Shown here one piece after another: positions 1 through 11,745 of a DNA stretch of 64,000 bases. The DNA is from Dendrobium chrysotoxum (lineage: Eukaryota > Streptophyta > Magnoliopsida > Asparagales > Orchidaceae): NCBI GenBank assembly GCA_019925795.1, contig CM034311.1, positions 18,606,926 through 18,670,925 on the forward strand, in the 5' to 3' direction. Below the pieces are notes generated by a model. It saw only the letters and a program-made list of their open reading frames with translations, ran no database searches and was not told where the DNA came from. Every line of letters starts with the position of its first letter. Within the stretch, counting starts at the first letter, position 1. The position numbers were made by a program, and so were the translations under genes.

Positions 1-511
1 GAACTGTCGAACGAATATATGATCATGATGTCGACCGGAATATTTATTTTATATATTCATATTAAGCCTTTAACAAAAGAAATTTTACCAATAAAGGCAT
101 AAAGCTTACGAAGAGCTAGATCCTCCGTCGACAAGCAGATAAAGTCGACAAGATTCAATCAACAAATGAAATAGCCCATAAATATCTCGATGTTGGCTGT
201 GTTGATTGCAAATCTCAACCAAAAAAGTTAATTTCAAATATTCAAAATGCCTCCCAAGTTCTCAAGAAAAATAAATTCAAAATTCAAAGCCACCAGAACC
301 TAAATATTCTAAATTTAAATTTAAATACCAAGACGCTTAAAGAATAATCCATCTGCCCCTCTGCAATAATTTGTCGAGATGAAAAAATCTGAAAATACTT
401 AAGTGTCTTGTTTCAAACCTAATCCGCCTTCTAAAAATTTACCTCGGAATATAATTTATTAAAACTCTCCTGAAAGAGGAGAGGTTGGGGCCTGAATTTT
501 TGGAGCCCACA
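1..511 (-). mobile_element. LTR-like dispersed repeat, end fragment (copy 1)
   Basis: On the minus strand this starts with TGTGGGCTCC (plus-strand complement ending at 511) and matches the order of motifs in the copies at 17.3-19.4, 35.3-37.4 and 59.6-61.4 kb: GGAGCCCACA end, GTCGAC-containing tracts, and AATATTTATTT near a GTCGACCGG motif. It runs off the left edge. No coding potential. The family is defined only by internal comparison; the TG start suggests an LTR, but no matching pair of LTRs with a target duplication can be shown here. Confidence 0.6.
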
Positions 512-3290
512 AGAAGGCGGAGATCTTTGAATGCAGCTTGAGAAAGACCTGTATGGGCACATAACGATGCCATTAGATCAGAGAGTTCTCCGGATTTAGC
601 CATTTATTGTAGCTGCGAGCTCGTCATCCTTGCCTCTCGATTAATTAATAATGATCCATATTGCAATATGGACCTGGAGACAAGCCTATGATTGTTGCTC
701 AGTACAAGGCGAATGTGGGCCGAACAGAGCACCAAGAAGTGCATATTGACAGCAGATCTTCAAGATGTTGTTCAGTCAACAGAGGAAGCAATTTTGGCCA
801 ATGAATAAAACCATAAACCTGAAACTTTTGAGAAGTCGGAGCTTCTGAAGGTCATCGCCGGGTAAGAAGAGGAATAAAGCATTCAGTGCTGGGAAGAAGA
901 GTCCAGCTATGGAATGGCGGTGATTCTAATGATTGGAAGGATTCAATTGATGAGTGAGCTCGCTATGATCTTTCACAAAATAAGGTCCAACTCTTTTCAA
1001 CTTTATCAGATTTTTAATTAAAGTTAGCATTGTTTTGGTATAAGAAAATCCTATAAAAAGTATGATCAGAGTTTATTCATTAAAAAAAAATTAAAAATTA
1101 ATTTGATCAAATTGAAATTCAAATATGTCGAAATGCATTTTATATTCAAATTCTTTTAAATGAAAATTTATTTTAGATTGGTTAACTGAGTTAAGATCAT
1201 TATTAATATAAAATTTATTCCAATCCTAAATTTTCTTATTCATAATTCTCATTTAAGGAAAAACAAATCATTAAGATCTTCTTCATTTATAACCTCTCCT
1301 TTGAATTCTTCTACCATTTCACATTTAATGTGTATGAATTATGACATGCAAGTATACTGAATTCTAATATATATTTTCTTTGTGACAACTGCGAGGGACA
1401 TCGGTGCACATATTACATATGCGACACTGACACTTCTAGATCTTAAGTGAAATTCCTCCCTCGACTTGATCATTTGTGACTAATTCTATAAAGCATTTAA
1501 CAATTGTGACTAACATTTAACAACTGATCACTATGCCAAGCATTTCTATAAAGAAAAATTCAATACTAATCATTTATGACTAATTATCATATGTTTAGAT
1601 AAAATTACTAATTCATAATAAAAAATTTATCCAACAATGGCTTGCTAATCATGCGAAATATAATTGCTAATTCATCAGGATTTTGAAGACTTTCATCTTG
1701 AAGCTGGACAAGGACTCTTAAATACTGTAGGATGAGAAAGTTTATTATTTTGATATTTCAACTATATCACTACACATTTTTAATGACTCTGAAGAGGCCA
1801 AACTGAGATCAGTCCAAGATATCCTGTGATTGGGAGTTATAATTCACAACTCCAAGGTCACTCAAGGTTTCTCATAAGATCTTGGCCTATTTGATTATTT
1901 GAGAAACTAATAGTAGAAGATAGTGAGATCCAAAGCTCCATCATATGGGAAAAGTAGTAAAGCAAGAACTTCTACAATATCATCGAAAGACTAAAAAAGC
2001 AGCAATAACAAGTTGGGATCTGAATTATGTTAGGTAGAGACCATTAATCTCAAGAAGCCCCAGGGAGGAATTCGGGAGACTAGTTGTAGTTCAAAATTTT
2101 CTGAATGATTTCAAGTAGCAGAAATTGAACCCAATAGCCTTGGCAATGGTAACAAAAGCAATAACAAACGTTCCATATCATAATCCAATATTGATATAAA
2201 GTGCGAGCAGAACTTTGAAGGACCAACAAATCAATTCCAATGTACCAACTTATAAAAATGAATCAAAGAGATGTTAAAAGTGCCACAGAAAGTATATTAA
2301 ATAAAAAATCTCAAACATTTTTTTACTATTTGAAATGAAATAAAGAATTAGAAAAGATATAATTAAGAAAGTAGGTTGAAATTAACGTGTCTTAATCATT
2401 AACAGCTGCATATCATGTTAAGCTCAAAGTCTACTATATAGTAGATAATATGGAGCACTATTTTACTTGTTTTCCCTTTCAATATTCGGTTTGTAGCCTT
2501 CTTTAGCATCCATCTTGCTTCACTAGTTGCTTTAATTTAATATGCAATAAGCACAGATGGAAGAAGTATAAACAGTAAACCTAAAATAGATTTATACAAA
2601 TCTGCCCATAAAGCTACAAGTTGACAACTGTCTCTCTTACACTTTCATCTTGATGCAAGAAAATTTAGAGTTAACAAAAAAATTGTGAGTAAGGCCATAA
2701 GGACTACCTTAGGCACCTCAATGCTGTGAAGAGAAGCACAGGTTAAAGGAAAATATATTGTAGACATTTCAACAAATAACTAAGATGCAATCCCTATGGA
2801 GAACATTGATGAAGATTTTGTAAAGGCTGTAAACTTAATGGAATCAAATAAATAAAGTGAGATACATCATCGAAGAAACACCCCAATTCAACATAAGAAA
2901 TTAGATAAAAAATAATAATTGACAATTCTCTCAACTATGTTAGAAGTTATGCCAACATGAAAGCTATTATAAATGCATAGTACAAAGGATAATTTATTAG
3001 CTTAACAGAAGAGGATGGAGGATATTGAAGGGTCAGTAGTTTAACTTTAATCAAAATAAAATGATAAAAGCTGGATAGATGTCCGTAGTAATATATTTTT
3101 ATTTTCGTTCAGTAAAAGTCTCTTATGGTTTATCTTTTACCTGTTCAAAGTTTCAGATATTGAAGCACAGAGAAGCGCAGTAAGCTTAGAGGAATTCAAA
3201 TAATTAAAATATAACACTGTGGAAGTATTCAAATTGCTAAAAGCCCGCAGAGCCACTTCCGCTTCAAAAGTTTAGCCTATTTCCTTCACC
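512..3290. other. Intergenic, no gene recognised
   Basis: Low-GC sequence with stops in all frames. No RNA gene or convincing protein homology was seen. A very short stretch near 671-715 reads GPGDKPMIVAQYK in one frame, recalling the HSP70 nucleotide-binding domain, but flanking codons do not match (see rejected items). Confidence 0.5.
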
Positions 3291-3299
3291 GGTAATCAG

Positions 3300-3624
3300 T
3301 TGCGACCGCCTATTTCGCGCGCGCCACTTCCGAAGGATGATGGAGCGTCTTAATCTTCGCCTATTTTACTTATTTAGCCTGTAATCGTTTGTCTTCTACA
3401 TTCGCCTCTTTTCACCTTAAGCAATTGAGTTCACCTGTTACCAGTTAGAGTCCGATAGAAGGATTTAGCGCGCGCCCCTTCCGCTTCGAGGATCCGTTTA
3501 AGAGTTTTTTCTTGTTCACCTGTATCTGCTCATCCTTCACGTTTATCTTCTCCACTGTCACCAAATATCCACTTCGCCTCTCTTCACTTCCCGAAAATCC
3601 CTTGTTGCCGCTTTAACTGCCAAA
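3300..3624 (+). promoter_or_regulatory. GC-rich 5' region of the PB1-Raf kinase gene, with a duplicated GCGCGCGCC motif
   Basis: This is a marked GC/CpG rise in AT-rich surroundings just upstream of the kinase ATG at 3625. The palindromic core GCGCGCGCC occurs at about 3317-3325 and 3468-3476, each followed by an MCTTCCG sequence, and a related CCACTTCCGCTTC lies near 3255. The sequence between the two is also loosely repeated (TTCACC, then a spaced CAGTT), suggesting a local duplication. No clear TATA box was found. It is likely promoter and 5' UTR; the transcription start is unknown. Confidence 0.45.
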
Positions 3625-4566
3625 ATGATCCAGCTGCTGCAATCTTTTCGAAAATATCTGCATGAGCCTCCAGTCAAGTTACTTTCATCTCCATTTCATC
3701 TTCCTAGCATTTATTCCAATTCTCCCACCTCCAAATATCCGTTCTTTCCAATGGCTGTTGGCCCCTTGAACATTAACCGGAACCCCTCTGCCACCACCAT
3801 CCCACCGACAGCTAACCACCAATCATCCCGCAAGAAGAAACTCTGCTGCAAATTCGGTGGCAAACTCATGTCACGTCTTAGCGATGGCGCCCTACACTAC
3901 GTGGGAGGACAAAAACGTCTAATGGCCTTCTCCCGTGATATCACATTGCAAGAATTCTATTGCAAGATGGAAGATATATATGGCGGCCCTGTCGTCATCT
4001 GCTACAAACTTTCTGATCAAGAACTTGACACCCTCGTCTCCATCACATCTGATGAAGACTTGGACAATATGATGGAGGAGTGTGACTGTCTATTAGAGGC
4101 CTCCGAATATGGATCCGCCAAGCTTCAAGTCTTCCTCTTCCCCCCATATGACAGGGAGAACTCTTTGGCTGAGTTCAATGATAGCGAGTCGAGTCACATT
4201 GTTGAAGTAACTTCTGATGCTAATGCCAAAAACGATAACATGGAAGGAGCTACCTCCACACTGCATTTAGATGGCAGAGGGGATGGATTCATTGATAAAG
4301 GTATTTCTCTAATCCTCCTTTCCCATACTGCCAATTTTGATTCTTTCGATCCATCATTAATAGATTTTTAGAGGAATTATGACATTTCAGTGCCCGAGCA
4401 TTTGAATTTTTCAGGTCATTTAAGTATTATTGGTGCAACAAACCTAGCGTCGCAGATAGTCAACCCACCATTTGATGGGTCACATGCTTTAGCTGCTTAC
4501 AAAGAGTCGCATCAGGTTCATTATACTACTCGCACTTTTTTTTTGGCGGGTATTGTTCTTCCTTAA

Positions 4567-4615
<49 letters not shown>

Positions 4616-4779
4616 TTATTCACTTGTTAAAACAATGGCAAATTTTTATTTCTCATACAAAAATAATGTCAAAACTTTAACAACTAAGCCAAGAGATTCT
4701 AATTTTCCATCAAAACAGATAAACTCTTCTCAAGAAAATTATAAAATTTCATGATGATTAGGGTGCAGGTTAATATTTG

Positions 4780-4840
<61 letters not shown>

Positions 4841-7800
4841 CTCCCTATTTTAAATGGGTTTATTTTATATATTTTTTAAAATGTAGCAATACTCATAAGG
4901 AAAAAAAAATGATGTTTGAAAATTAACTATAAAATTACTCACTTTGATCCTTTATCATAGTCTTCGGCTTCAACTTGACAAAATGGCAGAGAATAAAAGT
5001 ATCTAACAAAGAGAAAAAATAAAAAAATAAGACCAATTTATAAAAATGTAAAAATATAAAAAGGAGCAAATATGAATTTTAATTATGCGATTTCAATAGA
5101 AATTGAGACTTCATTATCCGATTTTCGGTTTCTATTTTTTTTTAAATTAAAAAAAAATCCTTAAGAAACTAGTACTCTATACACCAATTTTTTTTAAAAA
5201 AAAAAATTTTCCATAAGAAATCAGTACCGATTTCTATGAAAGTCAATTATTAATTTTACTTTTTTTATTTACATTTCAATTATTAATTTATAACCTATTA
5301 GAAATTTATTTATTAAATTTTTTATTAAAAATAAATTAAATATATTAAATGAAATTAATAAAAATTAATATATATTTTTTAAATATTTATAAAAAATTAA
5401 ATTTATACTCACTAATTTATAAAATATAACTTAGATTTTTTTAGATAAAATATAAGAAAAAAATTTTTTAACCAGAATTTAATACTAAAGTTTAAAAATA
5501 TTATTAAATATTAAAATTTTTTCTTAAATAATTAATAATTAAAAACGTTTTATAACTTTATAAAATTTAATATTAAAGTTTATAAATTTATATTAATGTT
5601 TAAAAACATTTAATAAATTGGCATTTTGTAAAAAGAAGTAATAAATTAACTATAATTGATTTTAATAATTTTACTTGAATAGAAACAAGTACTGATTTCT
5701 TAGAAAAAAAAATATTAAGAAGCTGTTATATAGTCATATAGAGTACCGGTTTTTTGAGGAATTTTTTTTTAATTAAAACCAGTGAAGAGAGTTATTGAAT
5801 GAAGTTCCGGTTTCAATAGAAACTGGAAGTCTGATAATGAAGTTCCGATTTCTATTGAAACCGGATAATTAAAATACGTATTTGCTCCTTTTTAGATTTT
5901 TTCGTTGACATGCTCCTTAAGTTAATTTAAACTTAAAATAGAATCATTTTTATAAATGGGTCAAAAAATAAAACCTCTATTGCACTAAATATGAATCTAT
6001 TTTACTATGACATATATATATATTCAAAATTTCCTTAAAATCAAATAAAGATTTTTTTCTTTTACGTTGGAAAATAAAATTTGTGTGCAATAATACTTTT
6101 TAACCAAAGACCTTGAAATAAAATCATAATAAGAATTTCGATGAGGAATTAAGCCAATAAAATCAACTATAACAAATGACAACGTTAATTGTTATGCAAA
6201 AAATGGCAAAATTTGAACTTTACAATATCTAATAAAATATAGTTCTTATTTGATATTATTAGTCCTGCAGTAAGACCTGACTTTTCTTATGTCCTTTGTC
6301 AGCTTGATCAAGTGAGTTCTGGCCCATCGAAGAAGGATTCATGTCTTGGGCAATCTAGACCTGTACAAGGTTTGTATATCGTTTTATTTATAAGAGTATA
6401 AGTATGAAGCATCAGTTATTATTATTAATTGAAATAAAAATATACTGATAAAATTTTGTTATGTTTGATTATTCAAATCCAGGCATAGATGAATTTGATC
6501 ATCATCTTCATCATCTTGTTGAACGAGTAGAATCAGTGCTTCAGTCATCTACAAGGTATGCATCTTTATATTTTTCTCTTGAGCCAAATGAATATAATTG
6601 AACATTTTATCATGAGATTGTGATCCATATGGACAACTCCAGTTCTCATAAAGGTGCTATACCAGGTGGTCAGAAATTTGAGGTGATCATCTTTTTATTT
6701 CATATATTTTATTTTTTATTCCTTGTGAATTTTTTTAACAAATATACAATTCAATCAGGACATTAAAGTCAACCAATCTGATGCACAACATTTTGGTGTT
6801 ATAAATGATATCAAGCATATTCAGGTTAACCATCATGATTTTATTATTTAGTATTGTTGTTTTAGTTTAAATATAATTATTTAGTTTTAAAGATTATTCT
6901 AATTTTTTGTAGATAATAAAGAATGATGACCTTAACAAGTTTCGGGAGCTAGGTTCTGGAGCCTTTGGAGAAGTGTATCATGGTAAATGGAAAGGAGCAG
7001 ATGTTGCCATAAAGAGGATCCATGATATTCATTTTGCTGGAAAATCTTGGATACAAGAACAAACGGTATGTCTTTCAAATGCAAAAAAATTATTTTTCTA
7101 TATTATTTTATCATCCCATTCTTAAAATTCTAACAGTATATCGATGTCTTTCATATTCTTAGAGGGCTGACTTTTGGAACGAGATTTTCATGCTTGCTAA
7201 TTTGCACCACCCAAATATTATAACGTTTTATGGTATTGTTTGGGATGGCCCTCGGGGATCTTTTGCAGCCATCACCGAATACATGGTTGACGGTTCACTA
7301 CGAAGTGCTCTTATAAATTATAGCAGGTATGTACTTTATTTCAGCTTAATGCACCTAGCACCACAAATTTATCTTGTTTTGTACTTATATATTTTCCATT
7401 GTAATAGATCAATTATTTATTGAATTTAAGCAGGTTTCTTGATAAAAGGAAATGCATATTAATTGCCATAGATGTGGCTTTTGGGATGGAATATCTACAC
7501 GATCAAAATATTATTCATTTTGATTTGAAAAGTGACAACTTGCTTGTTAACTTGAGGGATCCTAATCGACCAATATGCAAGGTATTAATTCATTTTTAGT
7601 ATTGTATCTATTTCAAGATTTATTATTTTTTATGTTTTCATGTAAACAACTCATGAAAATCTTTGCGTATATATGTGATGGCTATTTTTTTTGTGTTGTT
7701 TTCTAATTTGTTGTAGCTGTAACTTATTAATTGTAAAACTATGTGGATAATGACAGAGTTTCATTTTTTTTAAAGATCTATACCAAGAGATTAGGATGGA

Positions 7801-8683
7801 GAACCTAGTGAAGTTAATACCTTATGTTTATTTTCTAAAATAATGTGTTGTTTCACAAGATAATAAGTTCTTTCCATTTTTTTGTCATGTAAATTATATG
7901 ATACAAAATGAGAGTAAACTAACAAATCATTTGATCTCATATGAACTAAGTGATGTAAGATATTTTATGGTCTAGAGTTTTCCAATTAAGATGTATAATG
8001 ATATGCATGAAATCATGCAAATAGATGTGCACAATTCTTATGGGTTCTTGATGTGAGTATTTACTTAGCCTGCCCGATGAGTAAGCAATTAGAATCATTT
8101 TATATTGGTTGAATATATTAACGTATAATTATTTGTGGATTAATTTATTTGTAGGTCGGTGATTTTGGCCTTTCAAAAGTAAAGTGTAGCACCTTAATAT
8201 CATCTGGCTGTCCACAAGGAACAATCCCTTGGATGGCACCTGAGCTTTTTAATGGAAGAAGAGATTTGATCTCTGAAAAGGTATGTATAAAAATTCAAAT
8301 GCACCAAAAATCAATAAGTTTTTATCATATAATCTTTTTAATATTTGTATCATTAACCTAGGTTGATGTGTTCTCTTTTGGTATTGTGATGTGGGAGCTT
8401 CTTATGGGCCAAGAGCCATATGCCAACATACCAGATGAAGTAATTATAGGTACCTATCTATCTCACATCATTTTTTTGTTATACTAATATCACATGTAAT
8501 TAACAACCAGCATTATTAATAGATGGGATAGTGAGCAACACTCTAAGGCCTTCAGTTCCAGAGTCTTGTGACCCTGAGTGGAGAAGTTTGATGGAGCAGT
8601 GCTGGTCAACAGAACCATCAAAAAGGCCATGTTTCACTGAGATTGCTAATAAATTGTGTTCCATGGCATCTTCTCATATATAA
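3625..8683 (+). CDS. PB1-domain Raf-like MAPKKK (group B4-like), intact, 12 coding exons
   Basis: Exons I derive by GT-AG boundaries and frame: 3625-4300, 4415-4515, 6303-6369, 6483-6555, 6643-6682, 6759-6824, 6913-7065, 7163-7326, 7434-7581, 8155-8280, 8362-8449, 8523-8683. They join in frame to 1,863 nt, giving 620 residues and a TAA stop. A PB1 domain covers about residues 70-172, with the acidic OPCA-type stretch TSDEDLDNMMEE at 141-152. The kinase domain starts near 351: glycine loop GSGAFG (355-360), VAIK lysine 375, helix-C Glu 399, HFDLKSDN with catalytic Asp 477, DFG at 499-501, and GTIPWMAPE ending at 526. HFDLK in place of HRD is normal for plant Raf-like kinases. Known B4 members are usually over 1,000 residues; here the PB1-kinase linker is only about 170 residues. 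Family members activate SnRK2 kinases in osmotic and ABA signalling; that role here is inference. The next in-frame Met (43) is an alternative start. Confidence 0.88.
4569..4611. repeat. (TA)n microsatellite, intron 2
   Basis: An uninterrupted TA dinucleotide run of about 21 units inside intron 2 of the kinase gene, about 55 bp after the exon 2 donor. Likely length-variable. Confidence 0.9.
4784..4839. repeat. (TA)n microsatellite, intron 2 (second)
   Basis: A second TA run of about 28 units in the same intron, roughly 170 bp after the first. Both lie between exon 2 and the foldback element. Confidence 0.9.
5031..5962. mobile_element. Foldback/MITE-like element with long terminal inverted repeats, intron 2
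   Basis: The left arm (about 5031-5125) is the imperfect reverse complement of the right arm (about 5830-5962). AAAAAGGAGCAAAT at 5057-5070 pairs with ATTTGCTCCTTTTT at 5880-5893. Further in, AATTTTAATTAT then TTTCAATAGAAAT pairs with ATTTCTATTGAAA then ATAATTAAAAT. An outer GACCAATTTATAAAAATG pairs with CATTTTTATAAATGGGTC. The centre is very AT-rich and non-coding, and carries inner copies of the GTACYGATTTCT motif. No transposase; the target-site duplication is not resolved, so the superfamily is left open. Confidence 0.65.
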
Positions 8684-9309
8684 CAGAGCCAAATATAATC
8701 ATCTCAACAATTTTCTTGAAGGTAACTTCTTCCCTATCAAATAAAATTTTGACATGCTTCTGAATTTTGTAAAAAAAAAAATACTAAGAAATTAAAATTA
8801 ATGGACATAGAGAAATATCTCATGTATAGTGTCGGGTTTTTTTTTTTGTTCAACTTAAAAAAGTTTTTTATTTGATTTCAGGTATTCTCCGTCTTACCTT
8901 GTGCCGAAACCGTAAGTAACTTTTAGTCTAATCTTAAACGTACAATTTAATTTATACATTTAATATTGCCATCATCCATTATATTGAATTTATGAACTTA
9001 GGTTGTTGCTTAATTATGCAAAAAGTAAACCATTATGATGCAGGAAGAGCATATCTCCCAGGTCAATTCCTATAAACATCTCGGGGAGGTATGACAACTC
9101 CGGTCGCCATGGCATTAATTTACCATATGATGTATGAATTCAATCACAACCATCACTTGCCTCATCGCACGGTTGGTGTCGACATCCCCATTGCCCAATT
9201 CTTCCAACTGACGAACGCCGTTAGCGAGGGTCCAGCATCGGCGGCTCACACATCCAAGTTTTCTGAGCCTTTTAGTTCTAAGGCTATGATGGATAACATA
9301 TTCATGTGA
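8684..9309 (+). other. Spliced 3' exons of the kinase transcript with a small downstream ORF
   Basis: After the TAA at 8681-8683 the exon appears to continue to 8721, where the sequence reads AAG|GTAACT. It is followed by a 30-nt exon at 8882-8911 (TTTCAG acceptor, GTAAGT donor) and a last exon from 9044 (GCAG acceptor). The stop lies 38 nt before the first of these junctions. The last exon holds an ATG frame at 9091-9309 (72 codons, His-rich HNHHLPH segment). A related frame exists in copy D at 30123-30437, and the small exon recurs in copies C and D. A shifted frame ending in TGA at about 9136 is also shared with D. It could be 3' UTR, a remnant C-terminus, or a downstream ORF; no domain was recognised. 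Confidence 0.45.
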
Positions 9310-11289
9310 TTGTTTCTTAGAGGATAGGAGTACGAAGGGGATGAAGCGGCGGTTTATGACTTTGAATACATTTTTTTCTTTTAGGTGTTTATCTGAATGG
9401 TTATTTTATTTTACTTAAACTAAGGTAGATCTATTCTTTTTAGTCTCCGGCTAGGTTTTCTTCTTATTTTTGTGCTACTTTAATTATCCATTTTCAATCT
9501 TATGGATGGATTTTCAGTTATAGAAGGTAACATTTATTGGAATAAAATGAATCCGCCTTTTCAGCTTTTGATTAATTTTTGTTTTCTGACATTATACAGT
9601 GGATGTGGATTGCTGCTTGTTTTGAACCCTCATCCCTTGAAGATGATTGTTCTTGAAACGACACTGCCATAACAGTCTGTTAAACCAGCAAATGTGTTTT
9701 TTCTGTTAGTTATAAGCAACGCCTCAAGAACTAGATGATGTTCTTAGTTAATAGTACCAACTTTTAAAGATTTAATTAATTAGACTTTTCTTATACTTGT
9801 TGAAGTACAATAAATCACCCTTTATTTAATATTTTATCCGTTTGAAATAATAAATTCAAAAAAATCTCGTTCCTAAGCCCGCATGAAAAAAGTTGAGAGA
9901 ATTTTTGAAAAAATAATTTAAGCTCTCCTTATAAGAATTTTCTAGCTCCGCCACAGATTAATTAAACAAAATCCAACCATGATGAATTTGACTAAAATAA
10001 AAAATAAAAAGCAAACAAAAGTGAATAAAAAAATAAAGTCACCTTAGAAAAATATGTGGGCATCACCTTGTGAAAGAGTAAATTCCCAAGAAAGTGTTCA
10101 ATGTTAAATATAAATCAGAAGTTTCATGTAATAAAAGTTTCTCCTTTATAGGCCTTTGATTTGATTTGTATAATCATTTAATCTCACAAGATCAAGTGCC
10201 TCAGAAGTTTGAATAGTTACAAAGAAATTAATGGTTATAAAAAAATTCTAAGAAATTAATGGTTATAAAATATTAAGAATTTTTTATCATAATTGTATGC
10301 TTTAATGAACATTAGAAAGCCTATATCAAAGGTTACTCTGCATCAAACAATTTGGTTGATTTGCAGTGACATCTCCCAAATGATGTTTGATCGCGAAATG
10401 GATTTCATCGTGTTTGGAAAGTCGTCAACATCTAAAAATTACTGTCAACTTGTTCAATTGGGGTCGTCAGCGGTGACATCACAAATTCCACAACAGCAGG
10501 CCAACATCTGGCTCTCCTTCCTTTTGTCCGATCCAACAATGCCTACCCCAGTTCTTTGACTTTCGACCTTCACTGATGCTCACAACCCCCTCAACTTGCC
10601 CAAACAATCTCCTCTAATCTCCTTAGGCAGCAGGCCGAGTAGTTGCTCGTTTCCCTATCTTTCCAGCAGTTGTTAATCCAATCAACATTCCCTCACCTTG
10701 CAGTAAACACAAAACACCTTGACAAGGCTTTGCAAAGTCTCGGTGTTATCAACTCGTGACCTGCTAGTATCTCAGCCATTTCCTTGCAGCAAAATTGCTA
10801 CCCAAGTGACTCCTATCTCCAAAAGGCCCACATCCTGCCACAACAACTGTATTAATCTTCTCCTCTACAGCCCATTACCAAAAAGGAGGCCTGATTTGGC
10901 CCTTCTCCACCTAAATCTAGCCCAAACGGAAACTAGCAATCTGTCTTTCTTTTTGTAGCCCACCCAATCAACTCAACCTACCACTAGGCCCACAAATCCT
11001 ACTCAAATGACCCAATTCCATTCAACCAGCCACTTCAACCATTTTACACCCAAAGAAAATATATGCAAACAGTAGATTTCCTCTCCATTCTATTCTTTTT
11101 GCATTTTATTATCATTGGTTGTTGTTGTTGGTTAAGATGCTTAGTATTGTTAGTATTTGCGCTAACTAATTATTCAAAATTATATGTATATGTGTGTATG
11201 TGCGCGCGCGTATATATATAAAAAAGAGGAGAGGTTTCAAGAAAAAAGAATGAAGAGAAAGGAAGAAAAAATAGAAAGGAAAAAAGAAA
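9310..11289. other. Intergenic; possible decayed coding segment at about 10.29-11.05 kb
   Basis: Mostly AT-rich with no gene. From about 10293 to 11050 base composition turns C-rich on the plus strand, with proline/threonine/glutamine-rich open stretches (10293-10559 and 10719-10958) broken by stops. This resembles a degraded transposon gag-like or low-complexity protein region, but no domain motif is visible. A short alternating purine-pyrimidine tract (GTGTGTATGTGCGCGCGCGTATATATATA) lies at about 11191-11219. Confidence 0.4.
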
Positions 11290-11745
11290 AATTTTCACAT
11301 CAACGTCGTCGCCTCGTCAACATCACCACGAAGGTATAATTTCCCAGCTTAAACCCCGCATTCGGTGTTTGCAGCGAGCCAGAGGACCCCATATACGTGC
11401 TCTCATAGCATGCTAGGAGGAAGCCCGGTGCGACGCTTATGGTGATGCTGGTAGTCCCTATACATGCTCTCGTAGCGTGGCGGGGACACTTAAAAGTATC
11501 CGTACATGCCTCAGTGCCGGCGAGAAAAGAAAACAATTATGCATTTTTTTAAACAGGTACCTCAAAGCTCATACTTGCTTATGTAGCATGGTGAGATTGA
11601 AGAAATACGACCGTGGTGTCACCCGACACCTACCATACACACTCTCGTAGCATGGTGGGATGGCTCACATAGCATAGTGGGATGACCCAGACTCCTGAAA
11701 TTTCCCCTACACAGGGGAGACATCTGGAGACTGCCAAAATTTAGA
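11290..11745 (-). mobile_element. LTR-like family, hairpin-module fragment (minus strand)
   Basis: The reverse complement of this stretch matches the order of motifs at 37.05-37.44 and 63.63-64.0 kb. First comes a GGCAGCCTCC-like box and a CTCCCC...GGGGA block (here near 11705-11740), then about four copies of a YACGCTACRAGAGCGTGTA-type hairpin (near 11645, 11580, 11465 and 11400), then a tail with CGACG motifs near 11305. Short open frames here are products of the repeat, not genes. Confidence 0.6.

Noticed and set aside
671..720. Possible HSP70 fragment (GPGDKPMIVAQYK)
   Set aside because: Only about 13 residues match the remembered HSP70 motif; codons before and after do not continue the family sequence.
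10293..10958. Novel proline-rich gene
   Set aside because: Broken by stops, no start context or splice sites that join the parts; more likely old transposon debris.
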